A DNA stretch of 20,450 nt from Prevotella sp. (lineage in GTDB: Bacteria > Bacteroidota > Bacteroidia > Bacteroidales > Bacteroidaceae): NCBI GenBank assembly GCA_017632825.1, contig JAGBQP010000045.1:1-20450 (forward strand), written 5' to 3'. Under the pieces are notes generated by a model. The model worked only from the letters and a program-made list of their open reading frames with translations, did not search any database and had not been told where the DNA came from. The position numbers were made by a program, and so were the translations under genes. Shown here one piece after another: positions 1 to 6,706 of the stretch. The stretch's first letter is position 1. Each line of letters opens with the position of its first letter.

Positions 1-448
1 TAGAAATGTCGAAGCCGCTCTCGATGATGTCCTTGATGCTCTGTGACAGTGACTCCCAGCCGCCGCCGAAGTTGCGGTCGAGCACCTCGATGAGCTTGGC
101 TGCAGAAATGTGGCGAATGTTCTCGTAGGTAAGGTCGGTGACGCGCATGATGGGGCGCTTCTTCAGAGCCCAGGTCACCTTTTTGTTGTCATCCAGTTTC
201 ACCTGAGCCACCTTGTAGCCCAGTTTCTCGTATTTCTTCTTGACGGCAGCGGGCTCATCCTCCTTGATTTCCTCAATCATGAACGCGCTGCGGATAATGT
301 CTACATAGTGTCTTACGTTCTCGTGAATCTCTGCATCTTTGTCTGCACCGTCCCACATGCGGAAGATGTCGTTCTCCTGGACATCCCACACATTGCTCTT
401 TGTTAGCGCCTTGAGAGTCAGTGCCTTGCTATCAGTGTTCTTTGTCAT
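1..448 (-). CDS. Hypothetical protein, 5' part only (runs off the window)
   Basis: An open frame on the minus strand starts at ATG 448-446 and continues past base 1, giving at least 149 residues. It begins MTKNTDSKALTLKALTKSN and is rich in Lys, Glu and Asp, with no signal peptide or membrane segment. A soluble cytoplasmic protein is likely. A Gly-Gly-Gly-Trp stretch occurs near residue 128. I do not recognise the family and assign no function. The start is supported by an upstream TACATTTG promoter element (476-483) that leaves a leader of about 20 bases. It is divergent from rarA, and the roughly 200-base gap holds promoters for both. The plus strand over this region also shows a 98-residue open frame, which I take as a shadow because this strand has the promoter and a longer frame. 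Confidence 0.75.
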   Translation of the reverse strand, partial: MTKNTDSKALTLKALTKSNVWDVQENDIFRMWDGADKDAEIHENVRHYVDIIRSAFMIEEIKEDEPAAVKKKYEKLGYKVAQVKLDDNKKVTWALKKRPIMRVTDLTYENIRHISAAKLIEVLDRNFGGGWESLSQSIKDIIESGFDIS

Positions 449-475
449 AAATAAATAGTATGTTGTTTTCGACTG

Positions 476-507
476 CAAATGTAAGTACTTTATTCGTTAT
501 TCACAAG
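476..507 (-). promoter_or_regulatory. Bacteroidota-type promoter of the leftward gene
   Basis: On the minus strand, TACATTTG (483-476) matches the -7 consensus TAnnTTTG. CTTG (507-504), 20 bases upstream, is a one-mismatch -33 box. It lies about 27 bases before the ATG at 448. Confidence 0.6.
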
Positions 508-571
508 TTTTTTACCTATTATTTTTTTGTTTTGTGCAAAATGAAGTACCTTCTTTGACAGAAAGTACTTC
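483..571. repeat. Three AAGTACTT-like palindromes in the divergent promoter region
   Basis: AAGTACTT at 483-490 is a perfect palindrome and abuts the leftward -7 box. GAAGTAC (543-549) and GTACTTC (565-571) form a perfect 7-base inverted repeat with 15 bases between the arms, and the second arm sits inside another AAGTACTT (563-570). A shared operator for the divergent genes is possible. No regulator is identified. Confidence 0.4.
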
Positions 572-606
572 CGCTCGACAATAAAAACAAAAATTCACTT
601 TTTTGT

Positions 607-637
607 TTTGTATTGTTCTCGCTTATTCGTACCTTTG
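607..637 (+). promoter_or_regulatory. Consensus promoter of rarA
   Basis: TTTG (607-610), 19 bases, then TACCTTTG (630-637) is an exact match to the Bacteroidota -33/-7 pattern. It ends only 8 bases before the ATG at 646, so the transcript should have almost no leader. It also excludes the in-frame TTG at 613 as a start, because that codon lies inside the promoter. Confidence 0.8.
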
Positions 638-645
638 CAAGCAGA

Positions 646-1929
646 ATGGCACAACCACTGGCTGAAAGACTGCGCCCCAGGACGCTCGATGAATACATCG
701 GACAGCGTCATCTCGTAGGTGAAGGGGCTGTACTGCGACGGATGATTGACTCCGGACGCATATCATCGTTTATCCTCTGGGGACCGCCGGGCGTGGGCAA
801 GACCACACTGGCACAGATTATAGCTAATAAACTGGAGACGCCGTTCTACACACTGTCGGCGGTGACCAGCGGCGTAAAAGATGTGCGTGACGTTATAGAG
901 AAGGCGCAGAAGGTGCGATTCTTCAATGAGGCGTCGCCCATTCTGTTTATCGATGAAATTCACCGCTTCTCAAAGTCGCAGCAGGACTCGCTGTTAGGGG
1001 CTGTGGAAAGGGGGGTAGTGACGCTGATTGGCGCAACGACAGAAAATCCGTCGTTTGAGGTTATCAGACCGTTGCTGTCGCGCTGTCAGCTCTATGTACT
1101 GAAGTCGCTGGAGAAAGAGGACTTGCTGCAACTGCTGGAACGTGCCGTCAAGACTGACATCATTCTGAAGGAGCGTCAGATAGAGCTTCGTGAGACCGAT
1201 GCTCTGCTGAGATTCAGTGGCGGCGATGCGCGAAAACTGCTGAATATTCTGGAACTGGTGGTAGAAGCGGAGTCGGGCGAGGTCATCATTACCGACGAAC
1301 TGGTGACGGCACGCCTGCAGCAGAATCCGTTAGCATACGACAAGGACGGCGAAATGCACTACGACATTATCTCGGCCTTCATCAAGAGTATTCGTGGTAG
1401 CGACCCCGATGCGGCGCTCTACTGGCTGGCTCGCATGATTGAGGGTGGGGAAGACCCGAAGTTCATTGCCCGTCGTCTGGTTATTTCAGCAGCTGAAGAT
1501 ATAGGACTGGCTAATCCAAACGCGCTACTGTTGGCTAACACGGCCTTCGATGTGGTGCAGAAGATTGGCTGGCCAGAAGGACGCATACCGCTGGCTGAAG
1601 CTACTGTCTATCTGGCAACGTCGCCGAAGAGCAATTCAGCCTATCTGGGCATTGACGCGGCTCTCGACTTGGTGCGTCGTACTGGCAATCAGCCCGTGCC
1701 ACTGCCGATACGCAATGCGCCGACACAGCTGATGAAAGAGCTGGGATACCACGATGGCTACAAGTATCCGCATGACTTCCCGGGACACTTCACACCGCAA
1801 CAGTACATGCCCGACGAACTGGTGAACGAACGCATCTGGCACGGACAACATTCGCCTGCTGAGGAAAAACTCGTAGAGCGCATGAAGAATTACTGGGGAG
1901 AGCGGTACGAACTGAGAACTGAGAATTGA
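646..1929 (+). CDS. rarA: Replication-associated recombination protein A (RarA/MgsA AAA+ ATPase)
   Basis: This 427-residue AAA+ ATPase belongs to the RarA/MgsA/WRNIP1 family, which acts in the cytoplasm at stalled replication forks and is related to clamp-loader subunits. The protein opens with the family's QPLAERLRP segment. It then shows Walker A GPPGVGKT (46-53), Walker B with FIDE (Asp103-Glu104), a sensor-1 segment IGATTENPSF, and the C-terminal tetramerisation region with SAAEDIGLANP. Length fits the family. ATG 646 is chosen because the in-frame upstream codon (TTG 613) lies within the promoter and would add an unrelated extension. The last codons (Glu-Leu-Arg-Thr-Glu-Asn-stop) are written by the heptamer array at 1909-1971. 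The next gene follows after 50 bases with no visible promoter between, so co-transcription is likely. Confidence 0.95.
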   Translation: MAQPLAERLRPRTLDEYIGQRHLVGEGAVLRRMIDSGRISSFILWGPPGVGKTTLAQIIANKLETPFYTLSAVTSGVKDVRDVIEKAQKVRFFNEASPILFIDEIHRFSKSQQDSLLGAVERGVVTLIGATTENPSFEVIRPLLSRCQLYVLKSLEKEDLLQLLERAVKTDIILKERQIELRETDALLRFSGGDARKLLNILELVVEAESGEVIITDELVTARLQQNPLAYDKDGEMHYDIISAFIKSIRGSDPDAALYWLARMIEGGEDPKFIARRLVISAAEDIGLANPNALLLANTAFDVVQKIGWPEGRIPLAEATVYLATSPKSNSAYLGIDAALDLVRRTGNQPVPLPIRNAPTQLMKELGYHDGYKYPHDFPGHFTPQQYMPDELVNERIWHGQHSPAEEKLVERMKNYWGERYELRTEN

Positions 1930-1971
1930 GAACTGAGAATTGAGAATTGAGAACTGAGAGCTGAGAGTTGA
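1909..1971 (+). repeat. Nine-copy heptamer tandem array (GAAYTGA)
   Basis: Nine head-to-tail 7-base units run GAACTGA, GAACTGA, GAATTGA, GAACTGA, GAATTGA, GAATTGA, GAACTGA, GAGCTGA, GAGTTGA. Variation is confined to positions 3 and 4. The first three units encode the last six codons and the stop of rarA, and the array ends 8 bases before the next ATG (1980). Each unit ends in TGA and 7 is not a multiple of 3, so any frame entering the array meets a stop within three units. Confidence 0.9.
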
Positions 1972-1979
1972 GAACGGTG

Positions 1980-2606
1980 ATGGATCAAGATTTTATTATA
2001 AAGGTTATAGAGCTGCTGGGAACGTTTGCGTTCGCTATTTCGGGCATCAGACATGCTGCTGCCAAGCATTTCGACTGGTTTGGCGGTTATGTTTGTGGCA
2101 TTGCTGTGGCCATAGGCGGCGGTACTATTCGTGACGTCATGCTTTCGACAACACCGTTCTGGATGACCACACCAATTTATATGATTTGTACGGCAGTTGC
2201 ACTGTTGACTGTAGCATTCTTCGAACGATGGATGGAACCTTTAAAGAATGCATGGTTTGTATTTGATACTCTGGGACTTGCACTCTTTACAATAGCAGGC
2301 ATTCAGAAGTCATTGGCTTTCGGACAACCTTTCTGGGTGGCTATCATCATGGGATGCATCACTGGCTCTGCCGGCGGTGTTATTCGCGACGTGCTGCTGA
2401 ACAACGAACCTGTTATTTTTCACCGCGAAATCTATGCAATGGCATGTGTGGTGGGTGGCCTGGCTTACTGGCTGCTGGCAAGTCTCAACGTACCGGTGGA
2501 AATTACAGTTATCGTTTCATTCCTCACCACCTGTATCATTCGTTTTCTGGCTGTAAGATATCACATTTCGCTACCTACGCTGAAGGGCGAGGAACATCAG
2601 GAATGA
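1980..2606 (+). CDS. TRIC/UPF0126 family membrane protein (putative cation channel)
   Basis: This 208-residue, strongly hydrophobic protein has about seven predicted membrane helices. It carries two related motifs typical of the UPF0126 (YicG-like) family, GGGTIRD (46-52) and GGVIRD (132-137), one in each half, which reflects the internal duplication of TRIC proteins. Family members from bacteria form trimeric monovalent-cation channels. The physiological substrate here cannot be read from sequence, and glycine transport has been suggested for some relatives. ATG 1980 is preferred over the in-frame TTG 1968, because that codon lies inside the heptamer array. No Shine-Dalgarno sequence is visible. 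It sits 50 bases after rarA and is probably read from the rarA promoter. The C-terminus (KGEEHQE) is hydrophilic. Confidence 0.85.
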   Translation: MDQDFIIKVIELLGTFAFAISGIRHAAAKHFDWFGGYVCGIAVAIGGGTIRDVMLSTTPFWMTTPIYMICTAVALLTVAFFERWMEPLKNAWFVFDTLGLALFTIAGIQKSLAFGQPFWVAIIMGCITGSAGGVIRDVLLNNEPVIFHREIYAMACVVGGLAYWLLASLNVPVEITVIVSFLTTCIIRFLAVRYHISLPTLKGEEHQE

Positions 2607-2624
2607 AAGTTTTTTGACGATTTG

Positions 2625-2656
2625 TTTGTCAGTTCGATACTTTTTTCGTATCTTTG
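2625..2656 (+). promoter_or_regulatory. Consensus promoter of the sensor kinase-nhaD unit
   Basis: TTTG (2625-2628), 20 bases, TATCTTTG (2649-2656). A second TTTG lies directly before it at 2621-2624. The predicted leader to ATG 2689 is about 26 bases. The promoter shows that the in-frame upstream start near 2614 is not used. Confidence 0.8.
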
Positions 2657-2688
2657 TACCCGACACCTGTCGTAGAACTTATACTGTC

Positions 2689-4242
2689 ATGATACACAAG
2701 CTCCTCATGTTAACCCTCATGTTATTTGCCTTTACTCCGATAGTAAAGGCCGATACACTCGGCTACACAAAGGAGCATCCCCTTGTTTTTGGTATCGACA
2801 TGGACTATCCGCCGCTGGAATTTGTTGACGATCAGGGAATTCCACATGGTTATGATATTGAGTTCACAAAGGTACTGATGTCGCGACTCAACATTCCTCT
2901 TTCTTATAGTCCTAACACATGGGCAAACATTTCAGGCGACGTGCTGAGCGGTCGTGTGGACTTGGGTATGATGGTATTCTCTCCCTATAGGAAGAATTTG
3001 ACCAATTACTCAAGAGCCGTCTTCCGCCTGTACTATCAGATTGTTTATAGAGAGAACAGAGATGGCGAGCGCTTCGACGTGCGTAATCTGGGCGGTAAGT
3101 CGGTGGCATTCATGGAATCACGTCCAATTGCCGACACCCTGAGTCGTATCGGTGCCTATGTGCAGATAGTTGAGAATCTGCCGCAGGCGTTCAAGGAAGT
3201 GTCGGCGGGACGGTATGATGCCGTTATCTGTTTCCGCTACCAGACCAAGTACATCATGGAAACCTATGGTTTCAAGAACCTTCGTGCAGAAGACATGAGT
3301 CTGACACCTCGTGAATACTGTTACGTCAGCCATAACAAGAAGCTCATAGAAACCATTAACGATGAACTTGACAAGATGGAGAGTGAGGGTATCGTTGATA
3401 AAATCTATGGAGACAGCATCGACACTCTGGGTACACACAAGATTCCTCTGTGGGTGTGGTATGCAATGGGCAGTCTCGTCTTTTTCTTCTTGTTGTTTGT
3501 TATCATCCAACAGTTCCGCTACCAACGCCGCTTACGCCGTGAAGTGGAACGTGCGCAGCGGTCGGAGCGTTTGAAGACCATATTCTTGAGTAATGTCAGT
3601 CATGCTCTGCGAACGCCGCTGAACTCTGTCATCGGTTTCAGCGATATGCTTCGTTCTGATGACGGCCAACTGCAAAACGAGGAACGGCTGGAGATGCTGG
3701 GACTTATCAACAGCAACGGCAAACAACTGCTCCACTTCATTGAGGAACTGCTGGAACTCTCGAATATAGAGGGCAATGGCCTGCTGTTTCAGCGTAAGGA
3801 GGTGGATATAGAAAAGGTCATGAATGAGTTTGCCGACACTGTACGACCAAAACTTCACGAAGGGGTGACACTGCAAGTCAAAGGACAAGCAGGAAAGGCG
3901 CTGATGGACATGAACCTGTTGCGCTTTGTCGTCATTCATCTGCTCGACAACTCAGTGGAATATACCACCCAAGGCGGGATTGTGCTGAAGTATCATGAGG
4001 AGAGACAAGGACTATATGTAGAGGTTCGTGATACTGGTATGGGCATACCAGAAGACCTTAGGGAAAACCTGTTTAGTCTGCTGACAGAAGAGAAAGCATC
4101 CGTACAAAACACGATACCAGGACTGGGACTGAACATCTGTAAAGCCATTGTAGAGCGTACAGGCGGAGAGATAGGAGCTAAGTCGCCAAAAGAAGGCGGC
4201 ACCGTTGTCTGGTTCTGGATACCGCGTCAAATTACACAATAG
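2689..4242 (+). CDS. Sensor histidine kinase with periplasmic SBP_bac_3 domain (BvgS-like)
   Basis: The 517-residue protein has a signal peptide ending near VKA/DT (about residue 21). A periplasmic solute-binding family 3 domain follows (about 27-245, with the typical DMDYPPLEF and GYDIEFTK segments). One membrane helix lies at about 253-276. The HisKA domain carries His305 in SHALRTPLN. The HATPase domain contains DNS (N box), DTGMGIP (G1) and GLGLNICKAI (G2). It should sense a small periplasmic ligand, perhaps an amino acid or related molecule, and phosphorylate a response regulator, but no regulator gene lies nearby and there is no fused receiver domain. The residue after His305 is Ala where family members usually have Glu or Asp. 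ATG 2689 fits both the signal peptide and the promoter. nhaD starts 7 bases downstream, suggesting co-expression. Confidence 0.9.
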   Translation: MIHKLLMLTLMLFAFTPIVKADTLGYTKEHPLVFGIDMDYPPLEFVDDQGIPHGYDIEFTKVLMSRLNIPLSYSPNTWANISGDVLSGRVDLGMMVFSPYRKNLTNYSRAVFRLYYQIVYRENRDGERFDVRNLGGKSVAFMESRPIADTLSRIGAYVQIVENLPQAFKEVSAGRYDAVICFRYQTKYIMETYGFKNLRAEDMSLTPREYCYVSHNKKLIETINDELDKMESEGIVDKIYGDSIDTLGTHKIPLWVWYAMGSLVFFFLLFVIIQQFRYQRRLRREVERAQRSERLKTIFLSNVSHALRTPLNSVIGFSDMLRSDDGQLQNEERLEMLGLINSNGKQLLHFIEELLELSNIEGNGLLFQRKEVDIEKVMNEFADTVRPKLHEGVTLQVKGQAGKALMDMNLLRFVVIHLLDNSVEYTTQGGIVLKYHEERQGLYVEVRDTGMGIPEDLRENLFSLLTEEKASVQNTIPGLGLNICKAIVERTGGEIGAKSPKEGGTVVWFWIPRQITQ

Positions 4243-4249
4243 GTAAAAA

Positions 4250-5656
4250 ATGACACTGTTAATTGTAATACTCTTGATTCTGGGCTACCTGCTCATTGCC
4301 ACAGGCCATTTGACCGGCGTGAACAAGGCAGCCATCGCTATGTTTATTGGAACGGTCGGCTGGGTGGTCTATATCTGCTGGGGATCCGATTTCGTTATGT
4401 CGCAACATCCCCATGAGTACGCTGAGTTCCTGTCGGGCGAGTTGTCAACAAGCGATGCCGTCAAGTCTTACATTTACAATGATATCTTCCTGCGTTATGT
4501 CGGTCAGGCTGCCAGTGTGGTCATGTTCCTGCTGGCGACGATGTCTATCATCGAAATACTCGACAATAACGGTTGCTTTGACTTTATTCAGGAGTGGATT
4601 CGTACTCGCAACTCCAAGCGTGTACTCTGGACGCTGTCGTTTGCAACGTTCCTGCTCTCTGCCAATCTCGACAATCTGACAACGGCTACCATGATGCTCG
4701 TCGTGATGCACCAGATAGTGCGCAGCCGTCCTCAGCGCATGCTGGTAGGTGCATCAATTGTGTTGGCTGCGAACTGTGGTGGCTGCTTCACCGTCATCGG
4801 CGACCCAACGGGTTTGATATTATGGGAGGACGGGGCCATCACCGCAACGCAGTTCTCTAAGTTGCTGGCTCTGCCGGCTCTGGCAGCATGGGTTATACCA
4901 ACGTTGCTCATCTGCCGTCAGCTGCCTGGACGTCTCGACCTGGAGTGGACGGCACCGCCTTATCGTGGCGATGACACTAATCTGAATCGCTGGCAGCGAG
5001 TGGTGATGCTGTTTGTGGGCATCGGCGGCCTGTGGTTTATACCTACGTTCCATAATATTACTAAACTTTCACCATTTCTTGGTGCTTTGTGTGTGCTCGG
5101 TGTGCTGTGGGTTGTCAACGAGGCTTTCAACCGCCGTCTCAACGAGGCCGACCAGATGGCAGCACGTCGCGTGCCGCGCTCCATTCAGTATGGCTCCATC
5201 CAGCAGATGCTCTTCGTGATGGGTATTATGCTCGGTATGGGCGTTATGACCGAGACGGGTGTGCTGGGCGATATCTCTGCATGGATAGACTACAACGTAC
5301 ATAACATCTGGATTGTCGGCATACTCTCAGGCCTGCTCAGCTCGATGGTTGATACATTTACTATTGCCATCACCGACATCTCACTCTATCCAGTGGTTGA
5401 AAATGTCCGGCTGGAGCGCTGGGTGGACAGCGACTACATGGCAAACTTCGTGCAAAACGGTGCTTACTGGCTGGTTGCTGCTTTCTCAACTGCCGTAGGC
5501 GGCTGTCTGCTGAGCGTAGGTTCGACCAGTGGTCTGGCACTGATGAAGATGGAACACATGAAACTGGGTTGGTACTTGAAGAACCTGACACCAAAGGTGC
5601 TGCTGGGCTTCGTGGCAGGCTTGCTCATTTTGTGGGCAGAATATGCTATCGTATGA
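4250..5656 (+). CDS. nhaD: NhaD-type Na+/H+ antiporter
   Basis: The 468-residue integral membrane protein has about twelve hydrophobic segments and belongs to the ArsB/NhaD superfamily. Family features include SANLDNLTTATMM, GGCFTVIGDPTGLILW and the late segment SSMVDTFTIAITD, with polar and acidic residues inside membrane helices as expected for ion binding. NhaD proteins exchange cytoplasmic Na+ (or Li+) for external H+ and support pH and sodium homeostasis. It begins 7 bases after the sensor kinase stop and has no promoter of its own that I can see. This implies that the kinase and antiporter share a transcript. Whether the kinase controls the antiporter is not shown. Length is normal for the family. 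Confidence 0.9.
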   Translation: MTLLIVILLILGYLLIATGHLTGVNKAAIAMFIGTVGWVVYICWGSDFVMSQHPHEYAEFLSGELSTSDAVKSYIYNDIFLRYVGQAASVVMFLLATMSIIEILDNNGCFDFIQEWIRTRNSKRVLWTLSFATFLLSANLDNLTTATMMLVVMHQIVRSRPQRMLVGASIVLAANCGGCFTVIGDPTGLILWEDGAITATQFSKLLALPALAAWVIPTLLICRQLPGRLDLEWTAPPYRGDDTNLNRWQRVVMLFVGIGGLWFIPTFHNITKLSPFLGALCVLGVLWVVNEAFNRRLNEADQMAARRVPRSIQYGSIQQMLFVMGIMLGMGVMTETGVLGDISAWIDYNVHNIWIVGILSGLLSSMVDTFTIAITDISLYPVVENVRLERWVDSDYMANFVQNGAYWLVAAFSTAVGGCLLSVGSTSGLALMKMEHMKLGWYLKNLTPKVLLGFVAGLLILWAEYAIV

Positions 5657-5707
5657 CGGGCGAGTACCTTTACTGCATTTGACTTTTTTACATACAACAA
5701 CAAAAAT

Positions 5708-6685
5708 ATGACAAAGATTAAGACAATAGGTATTCTTACATCGGGTGGAGATGCACCCGGCATGAATGCAGCCATCCGTGCTGTGACCCGCGCTGGTATT
5801 TACAACGGTTTTACAATCAAGGGCATTTATCGTGGCTACGATGGTCTGATTAAGGGTGAGGTGGAGACGTTCACCACAGAGAATGTTTCAGGAATCATTA
5901 CACGTGGCGGTACTATTCTGAAGACGGCACGTTCAAAAGACTTTATGACGCCCGAGGGCATGAAGAAAGCTTACGAAACCTGTAAGAAAGAGAAAATAGA
6001 TGCTATCGTCGTCATTGGCGGTAACGGCTCTCTGACTGGTGCTCGTAATTTCGGTATGGAGTTTGATTTCCCCATGATTGGACTGCCAGGCACCATTGAT
6101 AACGACCTCTACGGTACAGACTCAACCATCGGTTATGACACAACAATGAATACTATTATGGAGTGTGTTGACCGTATTCGTGATACTGCCAACTCTCACG
6201 AACGCATCTTCTTCGTAGAGGTGATGGGACGTGATGCTGGCTTCCTGGCACAGAACTCGGCTATTGCCTGTGGTGCCGAGGCAGCAATCATTCCTGAAGA
6301 CATGACCGATGTTGACCAGCTGGCTCAGTTCATGGGCCGTGGTATCCGTAAGTCGAAGAAATCGTGTATCGTCATTGTCTCTGAGAGTCCCAAGTGTGGC
6401 GCCCTTTACTATGCAGATCGCGTCAAGAAGGAGTTCCCCGAATTTGACGTGCGTGTCTCCATACTCGGCCATCTGCAGCGTGGCGGTACACCGTCGGCTC
6501 ACGACCGTATTCTGGCGAGCCGCACTGGCGTTGGTGCTATCGAGGCCATCAAACAAGGACAACGAAATGTGATGGTGGGTGTGCGTAATAACGAGGTGGT
6601 CTATGTGCCGTTCTCAGAAGCCATTCGCACAGACAAGCCCTTCGACAAGAAACTCATAAAGGTGCTCGACGAACTGAGTATCTAA
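5708..6685 (+). CDS. pfkA: 6-phosphofructokinase, ATP-type
   Basis: This 325-residue phosphofructokinase phosphorylates fructose 6-phosphate to fructose 1,6-bisphosphate, the committed step of glycolysis, in the cytoplasm. Visible motifs are [10 protein letters not shown] (11-20), GGNGS (104-108), PGTIDND (127-133, with catalytic Asp131), MGRDAG (173-178) and the family signature [15 protein letters not shown]. Gly107 and Gly128 match the glycines that mark ATP-dependent enzymes, where PPi-dependent ones carry Asp and Lys. Asn106 stands where E. coli PfkA has Asp103, which contacts Mg2+. The start is ATG 5708, 51 bases after nhaD, with an A-rich leader. A weak TACCTTTA at 5665-5672 might be its own -7 box. 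The ATPase-CYTH gene follows after 21 bases. Confidence 0.95.
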   Translation: MTKIKTIGILTSGGDAPGMNAAIRAVTRAGIYNGFTIKGIYRGYDGLIKGEVETFTTENVSGIITRGGTILKTARSKDFMTPEGMKKAYETCKKEKIDAIVVIGGNGSLTGARNFGMEFDFPMIGLPGTIDNDLYGTDSTIGYDTTMNTIMECVDRIRDTANSHERIFFVEVMGRDAGFLAQNSAIACGAEAAIIPEDMTDVDQLAQFMGRGIRKSKKSCIVIVSESPKCGALYYADRVKKEFPEFDVRVSILGHLQRGGTPSAHDRILASRTGVGAIEAIKQGQRNVMVGVRNNEVVYVPFSEAIRTDKPFDKKLIKVLDELSI

Positions 6686-6706
6686 ACACATAAGTTCAAT
6701 CTCAAT

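Noticed and set aside
110..406. 98-residue open frame on the plus strand
   Set aside because: It lies opposite the longer leftward gene, which has its own promoter and start. The plus frame has no promoter and gives an unremarkable hydrophobic translation.
613..645. TTG start extending rarA by 11 residues
   Set aside because: The codon lies between the -33 and -7 boxes, so it would not be in the transcript, and the extension does not resemble RarA N-termini.
2614..2688. Upstream start for the sensor kinase
   Set aside because: It would overlap the promoter and place 25 residues before a well-formed signal peptide.
3118..3939. Two 135-residue minus-strand open frames opposite the sensor kinase
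   Set aside because: They mirror an unambiguous kinase coding frame, have no promoter, and match no family that I recognise.
5665..5672. TACCTTTA as a separate pfkA promoter
   Set aside because: It lacks the final G and a TTTG at the right distance, so it is too weak to list as a feature. pfkA may be read from upstream.
6122..6562. 146-residue minus-strand open frame opposite pfkA
   Set aside because: pfkA motifs on the plus strand are complete here, so the antisense frame is a by-product of codon bias.
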